From the NCBI GenBank assembly GCA_022483245.1, contig JAKVNR010000001.1, forward strand, positions 1,407,585 to 1,471,584: DNA of 64,000 nt, read 5' to 3'. Below are positions 26,224 through 33,901 of the stretch, piece after piece. The notes beneath the pieces were generated by a model. It searched no databases, was not told the origin of the DNA, and saw nothing but the letters and a program-made list of their open reading frames with translations. Within the stretch, counting starts at the first letter, position 1. Each line of letters opens with the position of its first letter. The DNA comes from Lactobacillus sp. GTDB lineage: Bacteria > Bacillota > Bacilli > Lactobacillales > Lactobacillaceae. Position numbers and translations under genes: made by a program.

Positions 26224-27499
26224 CAGGTTGCTTTTTTGTTTGGAATAATAGGTTTAAGCCGACGGCTGAAATACTGCCGACGACAATCCCATTGCCTAAG
26301 AATAATTGCACCGTTTCTGGCAGGGATTGGAAAATTTGTGGATAAACCGACACGCCTAACCCTAAGCCAACGGAAATGGCAACGACTAGTAAATTCTGGT
26401 AATTGCTGTAGTCAATTTTAGATAGCATTTTGAAGCCCTGGACGGCGATCATTGCAAACATAACTAGCATCGCCCCGCCGAGAACTGGTGTGGGAATGAT
26501 TGTGACTAAAGCACCGATTTTTGGCAGCAAGCCCATCAGCATTAATAAACTGGCTGCCCAGTAAATTGGACGTTTGGTTTTAATGCCGGATAATTGCAGC
26601 AGGCCAACGTTCTGTGAAAAGGTTGTGTATGGGAAAGTGTTGAACAAGCCGCCTAAAATCTGGGCTAAACCTTCAGCCCGGTAGCCGCGTTTTAAATCTT
26701 CTTCAGAAATATCGCGGTGGAGCAGGTCGCCGAGGGCGAAAAAGACGCCAGTTGATTCTACTAATGAAACTAAGGCGATGATCATCATTGTTAAGCAGGA
26801 TGACCATTCAAAAACCGGCTTGCCGAAATAGAAAAAGCGGGGAAAGTGGAACCACGAGGCCTGCGTGACCGGCTTGAGTGAAACCATCCCTAATCCAGCC
26901 GCAATCAGCGAACCGGCGATTAACCCAATCAGGACCGAAATTGATTTAAGAAAACCCGTCGTCCAGGCTTCCAGCATGAGGATGATTAAAATCGTCAAAA
27001 AGCCAACGATTAAATTTTTTGGCGATCCAAAGTCTTTGGCGGTGGCATCACCACCGCCTAAATTTTGAATAGCAACCGGAATTAAACTTAAACCGATAAT
27101 TGTGATGAGCGAACCGGTCACAATTGGCGGAAAGAGTTTGCGAATTTTAGCAAAGAAGCCAGCAATACAAAAGACGAAGACACCGGCGGCAATAATTGCG
27201 CCATACATGGTCCCAACCGAGAAGTTTTTACCAATCATCTGCAAGGGTGCCACGGCTTGGATCGCACAGCCCAAGACAACCGGCAAACCGATGCCAAAGT
27301 AGCGATTGCGTAGCAGCTGCAAAAGCGTAGCGAGCCCGCACATGAAAATATCAATGGAGACCAAGTAGGTCATTTGCTGACTAGAAAACTTCAAGGCCGT
27401 GCCGATTAGCAGCGGGACTGCGACTGCACCCGAATACATGGCTAATAAGTGCTGCAAACCTAGCACGGCGGCTTTTTGGTGACTAACTTCTTTGCTCAT
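26204..27499 (-). CDS. pbuX: Xanthine permease (NCS2 family)
   Basis: 431 residues, about 12-14 membrane helices, with the NCS2 signature region LVESTGVFFALGDLL and the QNVGLLQLSG segment. Imports xanthine or a close purine by proton symport. The guanine-class riboswitch in its leader is the best reason to call it PbuX rather than a uracil permease. Together with xpt it forms a purine-salvage regulon. RBS AGGAGG precedes the ATG. Its last 20 nt overlap the convergent GNAT gene. Confidence 0.9.
   Translation of the reverse strand: MSKEVSHQKAAVLGLQHLLAMYSGAVAVPLLIGTALKFSSQQMTYLVSIDIFMCGLATLLQLLRNRYFGIGLPVVLGCAIQAVAPLQMIGKNFSVGTMYGAIIAAGVFVFCIAGFFAKIRKLFPPIVTGSLITIIGLSLIPVAIQNLGGGDATAKDFGSPKNLIVGFLTILIILMLEAWTTGFLKSISVLIGLIAGSLIAAGLGMVSLKPVTQASWFHFPRFFYFGKPVFEWSSCLTMMIIALVSLVESTGVFFALGDLLHRDISEEDLKRGYRAEGLAQILGGLFNTFPYTTFSQNVGLLQLSGIKTKRPIYWAASLLMLMGLLPKIGALVTIIPTPVLGGAMLVMFAMIAVQGFKMLSKIDYSNYQNLLVVAISVGLGLGVSVYPQIFQSLPETVQLFLGNGIVVGSISAVGLNLLFQTKKQPAKVAAN
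26213..26237 (+). terminator. Terminator of efflux/GNAT operon
   Basis: AGCAACCT (26213-26220) pairs with AGGTTGCT (26225-26232), then T run. The hairpin overlaps the stop codons of both convergent genes. Confidence 0.85.
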
Positions 27500-27511
27500 A
27501 ATTCCTCCTAA

Positions 27512-27553
27512 CTAAAAAATGGTTCTTTTTGCCTACAGGTAAAAAGAACCATT
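27512..27553 (-). terminator. Riboswitch-controlled terminator of pbuX
   Basis: Minus strand AATGGTTCTTTTTACC (27538-27553) pairs with GGCAAAAAGAACCATT (27518-27533), one wobble pair, followed by T's, just before the pbuX ribosome site. Confidence 0.92.
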
Positions 27554-27564
27554 CATGCTCTATT

Positions 27565-27631
27565 ACCTTATAGTCCAAAATTTACGGTTTTGGGTAGAAA
27601 CTATCGTCCGTATTACGATTTTATATAAGAT
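27565..27631 (-). promoter_or_regulatory. Purine riboswitch, guanine class
   Basis: Second purine aptamer, with 8-bp P1 (27624-27631 with 27565-27572), GTTTCTACC and GGACTATAAGG. The C in GACTATA marks the guanine class. Sequence closely resembles the xpt riboswitch. Confidence 0.95.
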
Positions 27632-27687
27632 AAAAATTTAAGATTTGTTAGGATTATAACACACTGAATTGACAATGCTAGTCCGAA

Positions 27688-29115
27688 TTAGTCATGCAAG
27701 TTGTATTGCAGCAGCATCCGTTTGTGACCATATGCCAGCATTTCGCCTAGTAAATCGACCATGTTGGAGTAAACTAGGTTAGCCATCTTTTCGTTGGCAT
27801 CATTCAGCAAGTCTTGTAATTCGCTGCCCTTTAAGCCAGCAGCCTTAGCATCAGTTTCGTGTTGGATGTGGTGGCATTGACCCATAGTTTTTTCTTCAAA
27901 GCCTTGTTCCAATGGGCTGTAAACTTTGTAGTTTGAGTCGCCGATTTGAGCAGCAATCTTGTCTAACCAGAAAATCTTGGTCAAATCAATCTTGGCACCG
28001 GTTTGGTAAGTAGCAGGAGCCTTAGTGGTGTTGGTGTAGAATGGCACCATGCTGTTGAAGGTATTTGGACCAAAGGCTAACCATTGGACACCGGCAAATT
28101 CAGCTGGCACATCGTTGCGGATTTGCAAAATGTGGGTTTCAAAGTTCCGGTTGATGCCGATTGGACGGAAAGTCTTCCGGCTTTCTGGAGTGCCTTCTTC
28201 GCCGTAAACATCGTATGGGGTGTCTTGGTAGTGAGAGCTTTCAACCCACTTGATGTCTTCGATTGAGATCTTGCGGTTAGCGTGGCAGATGAAAGGTTGA
28301 TCTTGGTCGCCTGGCTTGCCGCCAAAGTCTGGGTTGAAGAAGTTGTGAGCGTACCAAGCCCGTGGGTTGTTGTAGTGGGCGTCTTTAATTGTTGAACTAC
28401 CAAAAATGTGACGCATGTTGTAGCCTTCACGGTCAGGATTTAAGTGGTACTTTTCAATTAAGTCTTTCAAGTCAGGTGAGCAGGCAAAGTCTGGGTCATC
28501 AAATTTGAATTCATCAATGTTTAAACGGTTTGGTGCAATGACATAAGCGTCATCTGGGATGCGGCGAGCAATCCAGTGGTGGCCGCCGATAGTTTCGAAG
28601 TACCAAACTTCGTCTTTGTCCGCAAAAGCAACGCCGTTCTTTTCGTAAGTACCGTATTTGTTAACTAAGTAACCTAAGCGCTTAACGCCGTCCTTAGCTG
28701 AGTGCAGGTATGGCAAAGTTAAAGTAACAAAGTCTTCTTCACCGATCCCTCCATCTTCGCTAGATAGGCATGGGTCAACCCCTTGCAAGCGGGAGTTAGT
28801 GGTAATCGTTTCAGTGGCGGTCATAGCAACGTTGTCTGAGTTGATGCCGGCAGCACCCCAAACGCCCATCGTGCCTAAAGCTTCTGGCACGCTAGTGTAG
28901 CGCAAAGGCTTTTCACTAGTTAAATCTTCGTCATCAATCTTTTGCTTAGAAATTACTGATTGATAGTGTTTTGGCTGTTGTTCAGGTTCAACAATTTCAA
29001 ATCTTTCTGGAATGATCGTGCTGCCGCCGTCTTCACTGCGGGCGATCATAGTTGAACCGTCGATGGAAGCCTTTTTACCAACTAAAATAGTGGTACATTC
29101 TGCTGTTTCTCTCAT
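27688..29115 (-). CDS. C69-family dipeptidase A
   Basis: Cytoplasmic N-terminal-nucleophile dipeptidase of the PepD/C69 family, 475 residues. The nucleophile Cys is at position 7 (AECTTILVGKKASIDGS), exposed after removal of the first residues. Family segments NVAMTATETI, GVAFADKDEVWYFETIGGHHWIARR and the C-terminal helical region follow. Closely related to the next upstream gene (dipeptidase B) and more distantly to dipeptidase C. Hydrolyses a range of dipeptides. Its promoter copy resembles that of dipeptidase B. Confidence 0.93.
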   Translation of the reverse strand: MRETAECTTILVGKKASIDGSTMIARSEDGGSTIIPERFEIVEPEQQPKHYQSVISKQKIDDEDLTSEKPLRYTSVPEALGTMGVWGAAGINSDNVAMTATETITTNSRLQGVDPCLSSEDGGIGEEDFVTLTLPYLHSAKDGVKRLGYLVNKYGTYEKNGVAFADKDEVWYFETIGGHHWIARRIPDDAYVIAPNRLNIDEFKFDDPDFACSPDLKDLIEKYHLNPDREGYNMRHIFGSSTIKDAHYNNPRAWYAHNFFNPDFGGKPGDQDQPFICHANRKISIEDIKWVESSHYQDTPYDVYGEEGTPESRKTFRPIGINRNFETHILQIRNDVPAEFAGVQWLAFGPNTFNSMVPFYTNTTKAPATYQTGAKIDLTKIFWLDKIAAQIGDSNYKVYSPLEQGFEEKTMGQCHHIQHETDAKAAGLKGSELQDLLNDANEKMANLVYSNMVDLLGEMLAYGHKRMLLQYNLHD

Positions 29116-29143
29116 TAATGCATACCATCCTTTTTATACTTTG

Positions 29144-29198
29144 TTAATTACTGAACTATCTTTATTCTAATCAAGCCTGGCCGAAAAGGCAAAAAGTT
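29144..29198 (-). promoter_or_regulatory. Promoter of dipeptidase A
   Basis: On the minus strand TTGCCT and TAGAAT are spaced 17 nt, within CCAGGCTTGATTAGAATAAA. The same layout occurs before dipeptidase B. Confidence 0.65.
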
Positions 29199-29203
29199 TT
29201 GTT

Positions 29204-30649
29204 TTAGTCGTGGTTTTCAGGCAAATCAAATAAGTTGTAGCGTAGCCTCATCCGTCGGTGACCGGTGGCTAAGCATTGATGCAGGAGCTCAAGCAGATTG
29301 TCCCTTACTAAGTCAGCCAGCTTGGCATTTGTTTGATCGAGCAGCTTGGTTAAATTATTTTCGCTTAATTTAAGGCCAGCTGTATCAGTTCTATGCAACA
29401 ACTGCCGGCACTTAGCCATTGTTTGCTCAACATAATCCGCACATAATTGCTTAAAAGCATCATAGTCATAATCACAAATTAGAGCAGCAAATTGCTCGAG
29501 CCAATAAAGTTGGGTCAAATCAAATCGATCGCTGGTTTGACAAGGTTCCGGCACTTGCTCGCCGCCGGCATAAAGCGGCAGAAAGCAATTGCAAAGATTA
29601 GGGCCGAAACTAAGCCAGTGTAAACCGCATAATTTATCAGAGACTTGTGGTCGCAGCTGCAAAATATGAGTTTCAACCGTTTGATTAATCGCAATTGGGC
29701 GTAGAGCCCAGCGGGTTACAGGCGTGCCACCATGTCCATATGGATCGTAGATAGTGTCTTCATAATGTGAACTGATCAGCTGCTGGATATCCTCAATGGA
29801 AATTTTGCGGTTAGCTTTGCAAATAAAGTGCTGATCTTGGTCTTCCGGCTGCCCGCCAAAGTTTGGATTAAAAAAGTTATGGCCATACCAAGCTCGTGGA
29901 TTGTTGTAGCGGGCATCTAAGCTATCCGCACTGCCGAAAATATGGCGCATGTTATAGCCTTGCCGATCAGGATTTAAATGATATTGTTCAATTAATTCTT
30001 GTAAGTCACTAGAACAGGCAAAATCTGGATCATCAAATTTGAATTCATCAATATTGAGCCGGTTAGTCGCAATCACACAAGCATCATCAGGAATTCGGCG
30101 GGCAATCCAGTGGTGACCGCCAATCGTTTCAAAATACCACAGTTCATTTTGGTCAGCAAAAGCCATCCCGCTCCGCTCATAAGTGCCATATTTGTTAACT
30201 AAGTAGCCGGCTCGCTTGACGCCTTCTTTAGCAGAATGCAGGTAGGGCAGGATTAAAGTGACAAAATCTTCTTCACCCAGACCGCCAGCTGCTGGGTTCA
30301 GGCAAGGATCAATGCCTTCGATTCGTGCATTAAAGTGAATAATCGTTTCAGTCGCGGTCATGGCGACGTTAGCAGCATTGATCCCGCCTGCTGCCCAGAT
30401 ACCATGACTTTGATCAGCTGCTGGCACGCAAGTGTAGCGTAGAGGCTGCTGATTAGTTAAATCGGTTTCGTCAATTTTTTGTTTGGAAGTAATAGCTTGA
30501 TAATGTTGGGGCTGCTGGTCAGGCTTGATCATTGCAAAACGCTGCGGAATCAGCTCACTTCCTAAATCTTCGCTGCGGGCAATAATTGTCGACCCGTCTA
30601 AACTAGCCTTTTTTCCAATTAAGATGGTGGTACAAGCGGTATGCTGCAT
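29204..30649 (-). CDS. C69-family dipeptidase B
   Basis: 481 residues, the same family and architecture as dipeptidase A. Nucleophile Cys6 in TACTTILIGKKASLDGS, then NVAMTATETI and YFETIGGHHWIARR. The C-terminal third diverges most from A (Cys-rich, LICDYDYDAFKQLC). RBS GAGAGGC before the ATG. Tandem with A in the same direction with an 88-nt gap holding a separate promoter, so the two can be expressed independently. Confidence 0.92.
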   Translation of the reverse strand: MQHTACTTILIGKKASLDGSTIIARSEDLGSELIPQRFAMIKPDQQPQHYQAITSKQKIDETDLTNQQPLRYTCVPAADQSHGIWAAGGINAANVAMTATETIIHFNARIEGIDPCLNPAAGGLGEEDFVTLILPYLHSAKEGVKRAGYLVNKYGTYERSGMAFADQNELWYFETIGGHHWIARRIPDDACVIATNRLNIDEFKFDDPDFACSSDLQELIEQYHLNPDRQGYNMRHIFGSADSLDARYNNPRAWYGHNFFNPNFGGQPEDQDQHFICKANRKISIEDIQQLISSHYEDTIYDPYGHGGTPVTRWALRPIAINQTVETHILQLRPQVSDKLCGLHWLSFGPNLCNCFLPLYAGGEQVPEPCQTSDRFDLTQLYWLEQFAALICDYDYDAFKQLCADYVEQTMAKCRQLLHRTDTAGLKLSENNLTKLLDQTNAKLADLVRDNLLELLHQCLATGHRRMRLRYNLFDLPENHD

Positions 30650-30664
30650 AATAGACGCCTCTCA

Positions 30665-30725
30665 GATTTTTTTAATATTCTCCTATTTTTATTCTAGTCA
30701 AGGCTGGGGAAAAAGACAAAGAAAC
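30665..30725 (-). promoter_or_regulatory. Promoter of dipeptidase B
   Basis: Minus-strand TTGTCT and TAGAAT with a 17-nt spacer, followed by AAAAATAGGAG. The sequence around the -10, CCAGCCTTGACTAGAATAAA, nearly repeats that of dipeptidase A. Confidence 0.7.
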
Positions 30726-30749
30726 TTGAAATTTTGTGTTCGAATTTTT

Positions 30750-30765
30750 GTGGTAGAATACATTT
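30750..30765 (+). promoter_or_regulatory. Extended -10 promoter of the 37-residue protein gene
   Basis: TGGTAGAAT carries the extended TGn element before the -10 box TAGAAT, about 30 nt before the start codon. No clear -35 box. Confidence 0.45.
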
Positions 30766-30791
30766 ATTGAATTTAAAAAGAAGGTAGAATT

Positions 30792-30905
30792 ATGAGCAAG
30801 TACTTAGTAGAACTAGATGAAAAAGATCTGCAAATGATTAAAGATTGTCACTCAAAGAACCCATCTTTGATGAAGGCAATTGCCGCTGCCAAAAAAGAAG
30901 CTTAA
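30792..30905 (+). CDS. Small charged protein of 37 residues
   Basis: Short frame beginning MSKYLVELDEKDLQMIKD and ending AIAAAKKEA, with AAGGT about 8 nt upstream of the ATG. Composition (acidic/basic, helical) is protein-like, and a candidate promoter lies upstream. It stops just 8 nt before the TTGACA promoter of the next leader. No family is recognised. Function unknown. Confidence 0.6.
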   Translation: MSKYLVELDEKDLQMIKDCHSKNPSLMKAIAAAKKEA

Positions 30906-30912
30906 TTGTAGG

Positions 30913-30941
30913 TTGACAGGTTAATCTTTTTAAGATATTCT
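30913..30941 (+). promoter_or_regulatory. Promoter of the TrpXYZ-type operon
   Basis: Consensus TTGACA (30913-30918) and TATTCT (30936-30941) with 17-nt spacing. GTTAATC (30920-30926) and GATTAAC (30951-30957) form an inverted repeat spanning the -10 and start site, a possible operator. Confidence 0.75.
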
Positions 30942-30969
30942 TAATTTATCGATTAACTGAAGGAGAATT

Positions 30970-31020
30970 ATGATGAAAGCATTAGCTGTTTTTAACAATC
31001 AAGCCTGGCAAAGCCGGTAA
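30970..31020 (+). CDS. Leader peptide with a single Trp codon
   Basis: 16 residues, MMKALAVFNNQAWQSR, with AAGGAG 5-6 nt before the ATG. The only Trp codon is 31006-31008. The last codons and stop (AGCCGGTAA, 31012-31020) form the 5' strand of the first stem of the downstream structured element. Placement just before attenuator-like hairpins of a tryptophan-type transporter operon suggests ribosome-sensing control. Confidence 0.65.
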   Translation: MMKALAVFNNQAWQSR

Positions 31021-31075
31021 CTCAGGTTGAATCGTCATGGATGCAACCTGAAGACAGATTGCATCTGTGCCGGCT
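31012..31075 (+). promoter_or_regulatory. Three-stem leader RNA element of the TrpXYZ-type operon
   Basis: P1 pairs 31012-31017 (AGCCGG) with 31070-31075 (CCGGCT), extendable by two pairs. P2 pairs CAGGTTG (31023-31029) with CAACCTG (31044-31050). P3 pairs ACAGAT (31054-31059) with ATCTGT (31063-31068). Together they form a compact multibranch fold. A ribosome held at the Trp codon would mask the P1 5' strand. No T-box core sequence is present. Confidence 0.7.
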
Positions 31076-31086
31076 AATGATTTCTG

Positions 31087-31117
31087 ATGCCTGCATGGAT
31101 CACATGCAGGCATTTTT
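31087..31117 (+). terminator. First leader terminator
   Basis: ATGCCTGCATG (31087-31097) and CATGCAGGCAT (31103-31113) form a perfect 11-bp stem with loop GATCA, then TTTTT. Confidence 0.92.
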
Positions 31118-31134
31118 CTTTGTTAAAACAAACC

Positions 31135-31169
31135 AGATGTCTGCAATCTTCAAGCAGGCATCTTTTTTT
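31135..31169 (+). terminator. Second leader terminator
   Basis: AGATGTCTGC (31135-31144) pairs with GCAGGCATCT (31154-31163), one wobble pair, followed by seven T's, 15 nt before the transporter start. Its 5' part can alternatively pair with the P3 region upstream. Confidence 0.9.
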
Positions 31170-31183
31170 GTGGGAGGAAAATA

Positions 31184-32176
31184 ATGAAACGAATGTATGG
31201 ATTGATTGCCATTCTGGTCGTGTTCCTAGGCTTCGCCTTTTTTCATGATCAGCGGCAAGAACAAGCGCAAAGCATACCGCATGTCGGGGTGCTAACTTTA
31301 ATGCACCACCCTTCGCTAGACCAGATCTATGCTGGGTTTAAGGCCGGGATGAAAAAAGCCGGTTATAAGCCGGGTAAGAATTTGATCATTGATTATCAAA
31401 ATGCCAATGGAGACCAAAGCAACTTGCGGACGATGGCATCTAAATTAACTAACGAATCAAACGATGTCTTAGTGGGGATTACCACACCGGCCGCCCAATC
31501 GCTAGCCAATGATGAAAAGAAAACGCCGATTGTCTTAGGTGCAGTTACCGATCCTAAATCAGCTCGGCTGGTAAAAGACAACAACCGCCCAGGAGGCAAT
31601 ATTACTGGCGTCTCTGACCGGGCCCCATTTGCAGAACAGTTAAATTTAATTAAACGCTTCATGCCGCATCTGCATACGCTTGGCGTGATTTATACCTCTA
31701 GCGATAGTTCAGCCGTTGCTGGCTATCAGCAAATCAAGCAGTTGTGCAAACGCAAGAAGATCGCTTTGAAAGCATATTCGATTGCTAATTCAAATGATTT
31801 AAATCAAGTTTCACAAGAAATGTTGAGAAATGTTGATGCAGTCATCGTGCCAGTTGACAACACGATTGCTGGTGCGATGCAGACATTAGTTAAAAATGCT
31901 AATGCGGTAAACAAACCAGTTTTCCCGGCAGTTGATGCCATGGTTAAGCAGGGCGGTGTCGCTACTTACAGCGTTAACCAATATGATTTGGGTTTGCGGA
32001 CTGCCAAAATGGTGGTTGCTATTTTGAAGCACAAGAGTAAACCAGCGACGACCCCAATTGATTATGTTCGTCATGGTCAACCAATTTTGAATTTGAAACA
32101 AGCTAAAAAATTACATTTGCACATTCCAGCTGACTTTGAACGTGAATGCAACAAGGAAGGAGTTGTTTATCGATGA
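31184..32176 (+). CDS. TrpX-type ABC transporter substrate-binding protein
   Basis: 330 residues of the ABC_sub_bind (PF04392) family. It begins with an N-terminal hydrophobic anchor (about residues 4-20) and no lipobox cysteine, so it is probably membrane-tethered rather than a lipoprotein. The mature part has the type-I binding fold with VGVLTLMHHPSLDQIYAGF and GGNITGVSDRAPF. Together with the next two genes it forms a TrpXYZ-like importer, predicted to take up tryptophan or a related aromatic compound. The leader peptide with Trp supports this. RBS GGGAGG precedes the start. Stop and next start overlap (ATGA). Confidence 0.82.
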   Translation: MKRMYGLIAILVVFLGFAFFHDQRQEQAQSIPHVGVLTLMHHPSLDQIYAGFKAGMKKAGYKPGKNLIIDYQNANGDQSNLRTMASKLTNESNDVLVGITTPAAQSLANDEKKTPIVLGAVTDPKSARLVKDNNRPGGNITGVSDRAPFAEQLNLIKRFMPHLHTLGVIYTSSDSSAVAGYQQIKQLCKRKKIALKAYSIANSNDLNQVSQEMLRNVDAVIVPVDNTIAGAMQTLVKNANAVNKPVFPAVDAMVKQGGVATYSVNQYDLGLRTAKMVVAILKHKSKPATTPIDYVRHGQPILNLKQAKKLHLHIPADFERECNKEGVVYR

Positions 32177-33072
32177 GCTTAATCGTTTCCTCAATCGGGC
32201 AGGGGCTCTTATGGGCACTGCTTGGCATCGGCCTATTTTTAACTTTTAGAATCCTCAACTTAGCTGATATGACAGTTGAAGGCACCTTCCCGCTGGGAGC
32301 GGCAGTCGCAGTGGCTGCTATTTCCCGGGGAATGGCACCATGGCTAGCTACTTTGCTGGCAGTTGGTGCTGGGATGCTAGCCGGGTTAGTGACAGGCCTG
32401 CTCTATACTAAGGGCAAAATTCCGTTCTTGTTAGCCGGGATTTTAACAATGACAGCTGTTTATTCAGTTAACCTGCGCATTCTAGGTAAATCGAACGTAT
32501 CGTTACTAGGCAAACAGACAGTTTTCAATAGTCATTTCTTAACCAGCCTGCCGCAATACTTTGACAGTGTTGTCCTAGGCGTCATCGTGGTAATTGTGAT
32601 TACTTTGTTGACGATCTTTTTCTTAAACACCGATTACGGGCAAGCTTTTATTGCAACTGGCGACAACCCAGTGATGGCTAAATCGCTGGGGATTCATACA
32701 GATCAGATGGTGAATGCTGGTTTAATGATTTCTAATGGTTTAGTTGGTTTGTGCGGGGCCTTAATTGCACAGAACAACGGCTATGCTGATATCAACATGG
32801 GGATTGGGACCGTCGTTATTGCCTTAGCTTCCATCATTATCGGTGAAGTTGCCTTTGGTGAACTGAGCCTGAATCAGCGGTTAGTGGCTATTACTTTAGG
32901 CAGTATTATTTACCGGTTGATTTTATTAGTTGTTTTGCGGCTTGGTTTTTCGGCTAATGACTTGAATTTGATTTCATCGATTGTTTTGGCAATTTGCATG
33001 ATTTTACCGCAACTTGAATATCACCTGCATTTACGGCGCAGTTTTAAGAAAGGACTGACTCAGCATGACTAA
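32173..33072 (+). CDS. TrpY-type ABC transporter permease
   Basis: 299 residues with 8-9 membrane helices of the BPD_transp_2 (LivH-like) class. LFLTFRILNLADMTVEGTFPLGAA near the N-terminus and ATGDNPVMAKSLGIHTD (coupling loop) are typical of this family. An upstream in-frame start at 32146 is possible, but AAGGAAGGAG fits the ATG at 32173. Overlaps both neighbours, so the three proteins are made together. Confidence 0.88.
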   Translation: MSLIVSSIGQGLLWALLGIGLFLTFRILNLADMTVEGTFPLGAAVAVAAISRGMAPWLATLLAVGAGMLAGLVTGLLYTKGKIPFLLAGILTMTAVYSVNLRILGKSNVSLLGKQTVFNSHFLTSLPQYFDSVVLGVIVVIVITLLTIFFLNTDYGQAFIATGDNPVMAKSLGIHTDQMVNAGLMISNGLVGLCGALIAQNNGYADINMGIGTVVIALASIIIGEVAFGELSLNQRLVAITLGSIIYRLILLVVLRLGFSANDLNLISSIVLAICMILPQLEYHLHLRRSFKKGLTQHD

Positions 33073-33829
33073 GGCGATTTTGGAGCTCAAGAATATACAT
33101 ACAGTCGTTAATGCTGGCACCAGCAACCAGTTGGAAATCCTGCGCGGCATTAATTTGAAAATAAACGCTGGTGATTTTATTACGGTTGTTGGCACCAATG
33201 GGGCTGGCAAATCGACCCTGTTTAACGCAATTGCCGGCACGCAAACGATTGCAGCTGGGCACCTGCTGCACAACGGACAAGACATTACTAATACCAGTGA
33301 AGAAGAACGGACCAAATTTTTAAGTCGGGTCTTTCAGGATCCAAAATTAGGCACGGCGCCGCGGATGACGGTCGCTGAAAATTTGCTGCTAGCTGAAAAA
33401 CGTGGCAGTCACCGCTTGCTGAAACCGCGGCATTTAAAACAAGCCTTTGCTTCGCTGCAAGCGCAAGCTGCCCAAATGAACAATGGCTTAGAAAAGCGAA
33501 TGAATACTTTTGTCAGTGGTTTATCTGGCGGGCAGCGGCAAGCCTTGAGCTTCTTGATGGCTACTTTAAAGCGTCCGGATGTCCTGCTCTTAGACGAACA
33601 CACCGCAGCGCTGGACCCGCATACTAGTCAGGAATTGCTGCAGGCAACTAATGAACGAATTACTAAGGATCATTTGACGGCTCTGATGATTACTCACCAC
33701 CTGGATGATGCTTTGAAATATGGCAACCGCCTTTTAGTGTTAAAAGACGGGCAAGTTGTCGCTGACTTTACTGGCGCTGATAAGCAAGCTTTAACGGTGG
33801 ATGATTTATACAAGTTTTTTGACGATTAA
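33065..33829 (+). CDS. TrpZ-type ABC transporter ATPase
   Basis: 254 residues. Walker A GTNGAGKST, signature LSGGQRQAL, Walker B VLLLDEH followed by TAALDP, switch region ITHHLDD. The DEHTAALDP variant is characteristic of TrpZ/LivG-like proteins of this transporter group. Energises import through the preceding permease. Starts 8 nt inside the permease gene. Confidence 0.9.
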   Translation: MTKAILELKNIHTVVNAGTSNQLEILRGINLKINAGDFITVVGTNGAGKSTLFNAIAGTQTIAAGHLLHNGQDITNTSEEERTKFLSRVFQDPKLGTAPRMTVAENLLLAEKRGSHRLLKPRHLKQAFASLQAQAAQMNNGLEKRMNTFVSGLSGGQRQALSFLMATLKRPDVLLLDEHTAALDPHTSQELLQATNERITKDHLTALMITHHLDDALKYGNRLLVLKDGQVVADFTGADKQALTVDDLYKFFDD

Positions 33830-33901
33830 AGAATTGCCTCGGCTTGCATTAAGTGCTTTGATAGTTGATGTTGACTAACAAGTAAAGGAGCAAGCACAAG
33901 T

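Noticed and set aside
30948..31183. T-box riboswitch in the Trp-type leader
   Set aside because: The GGGTGGNACCGCG core is absent, unlike the serS leader.
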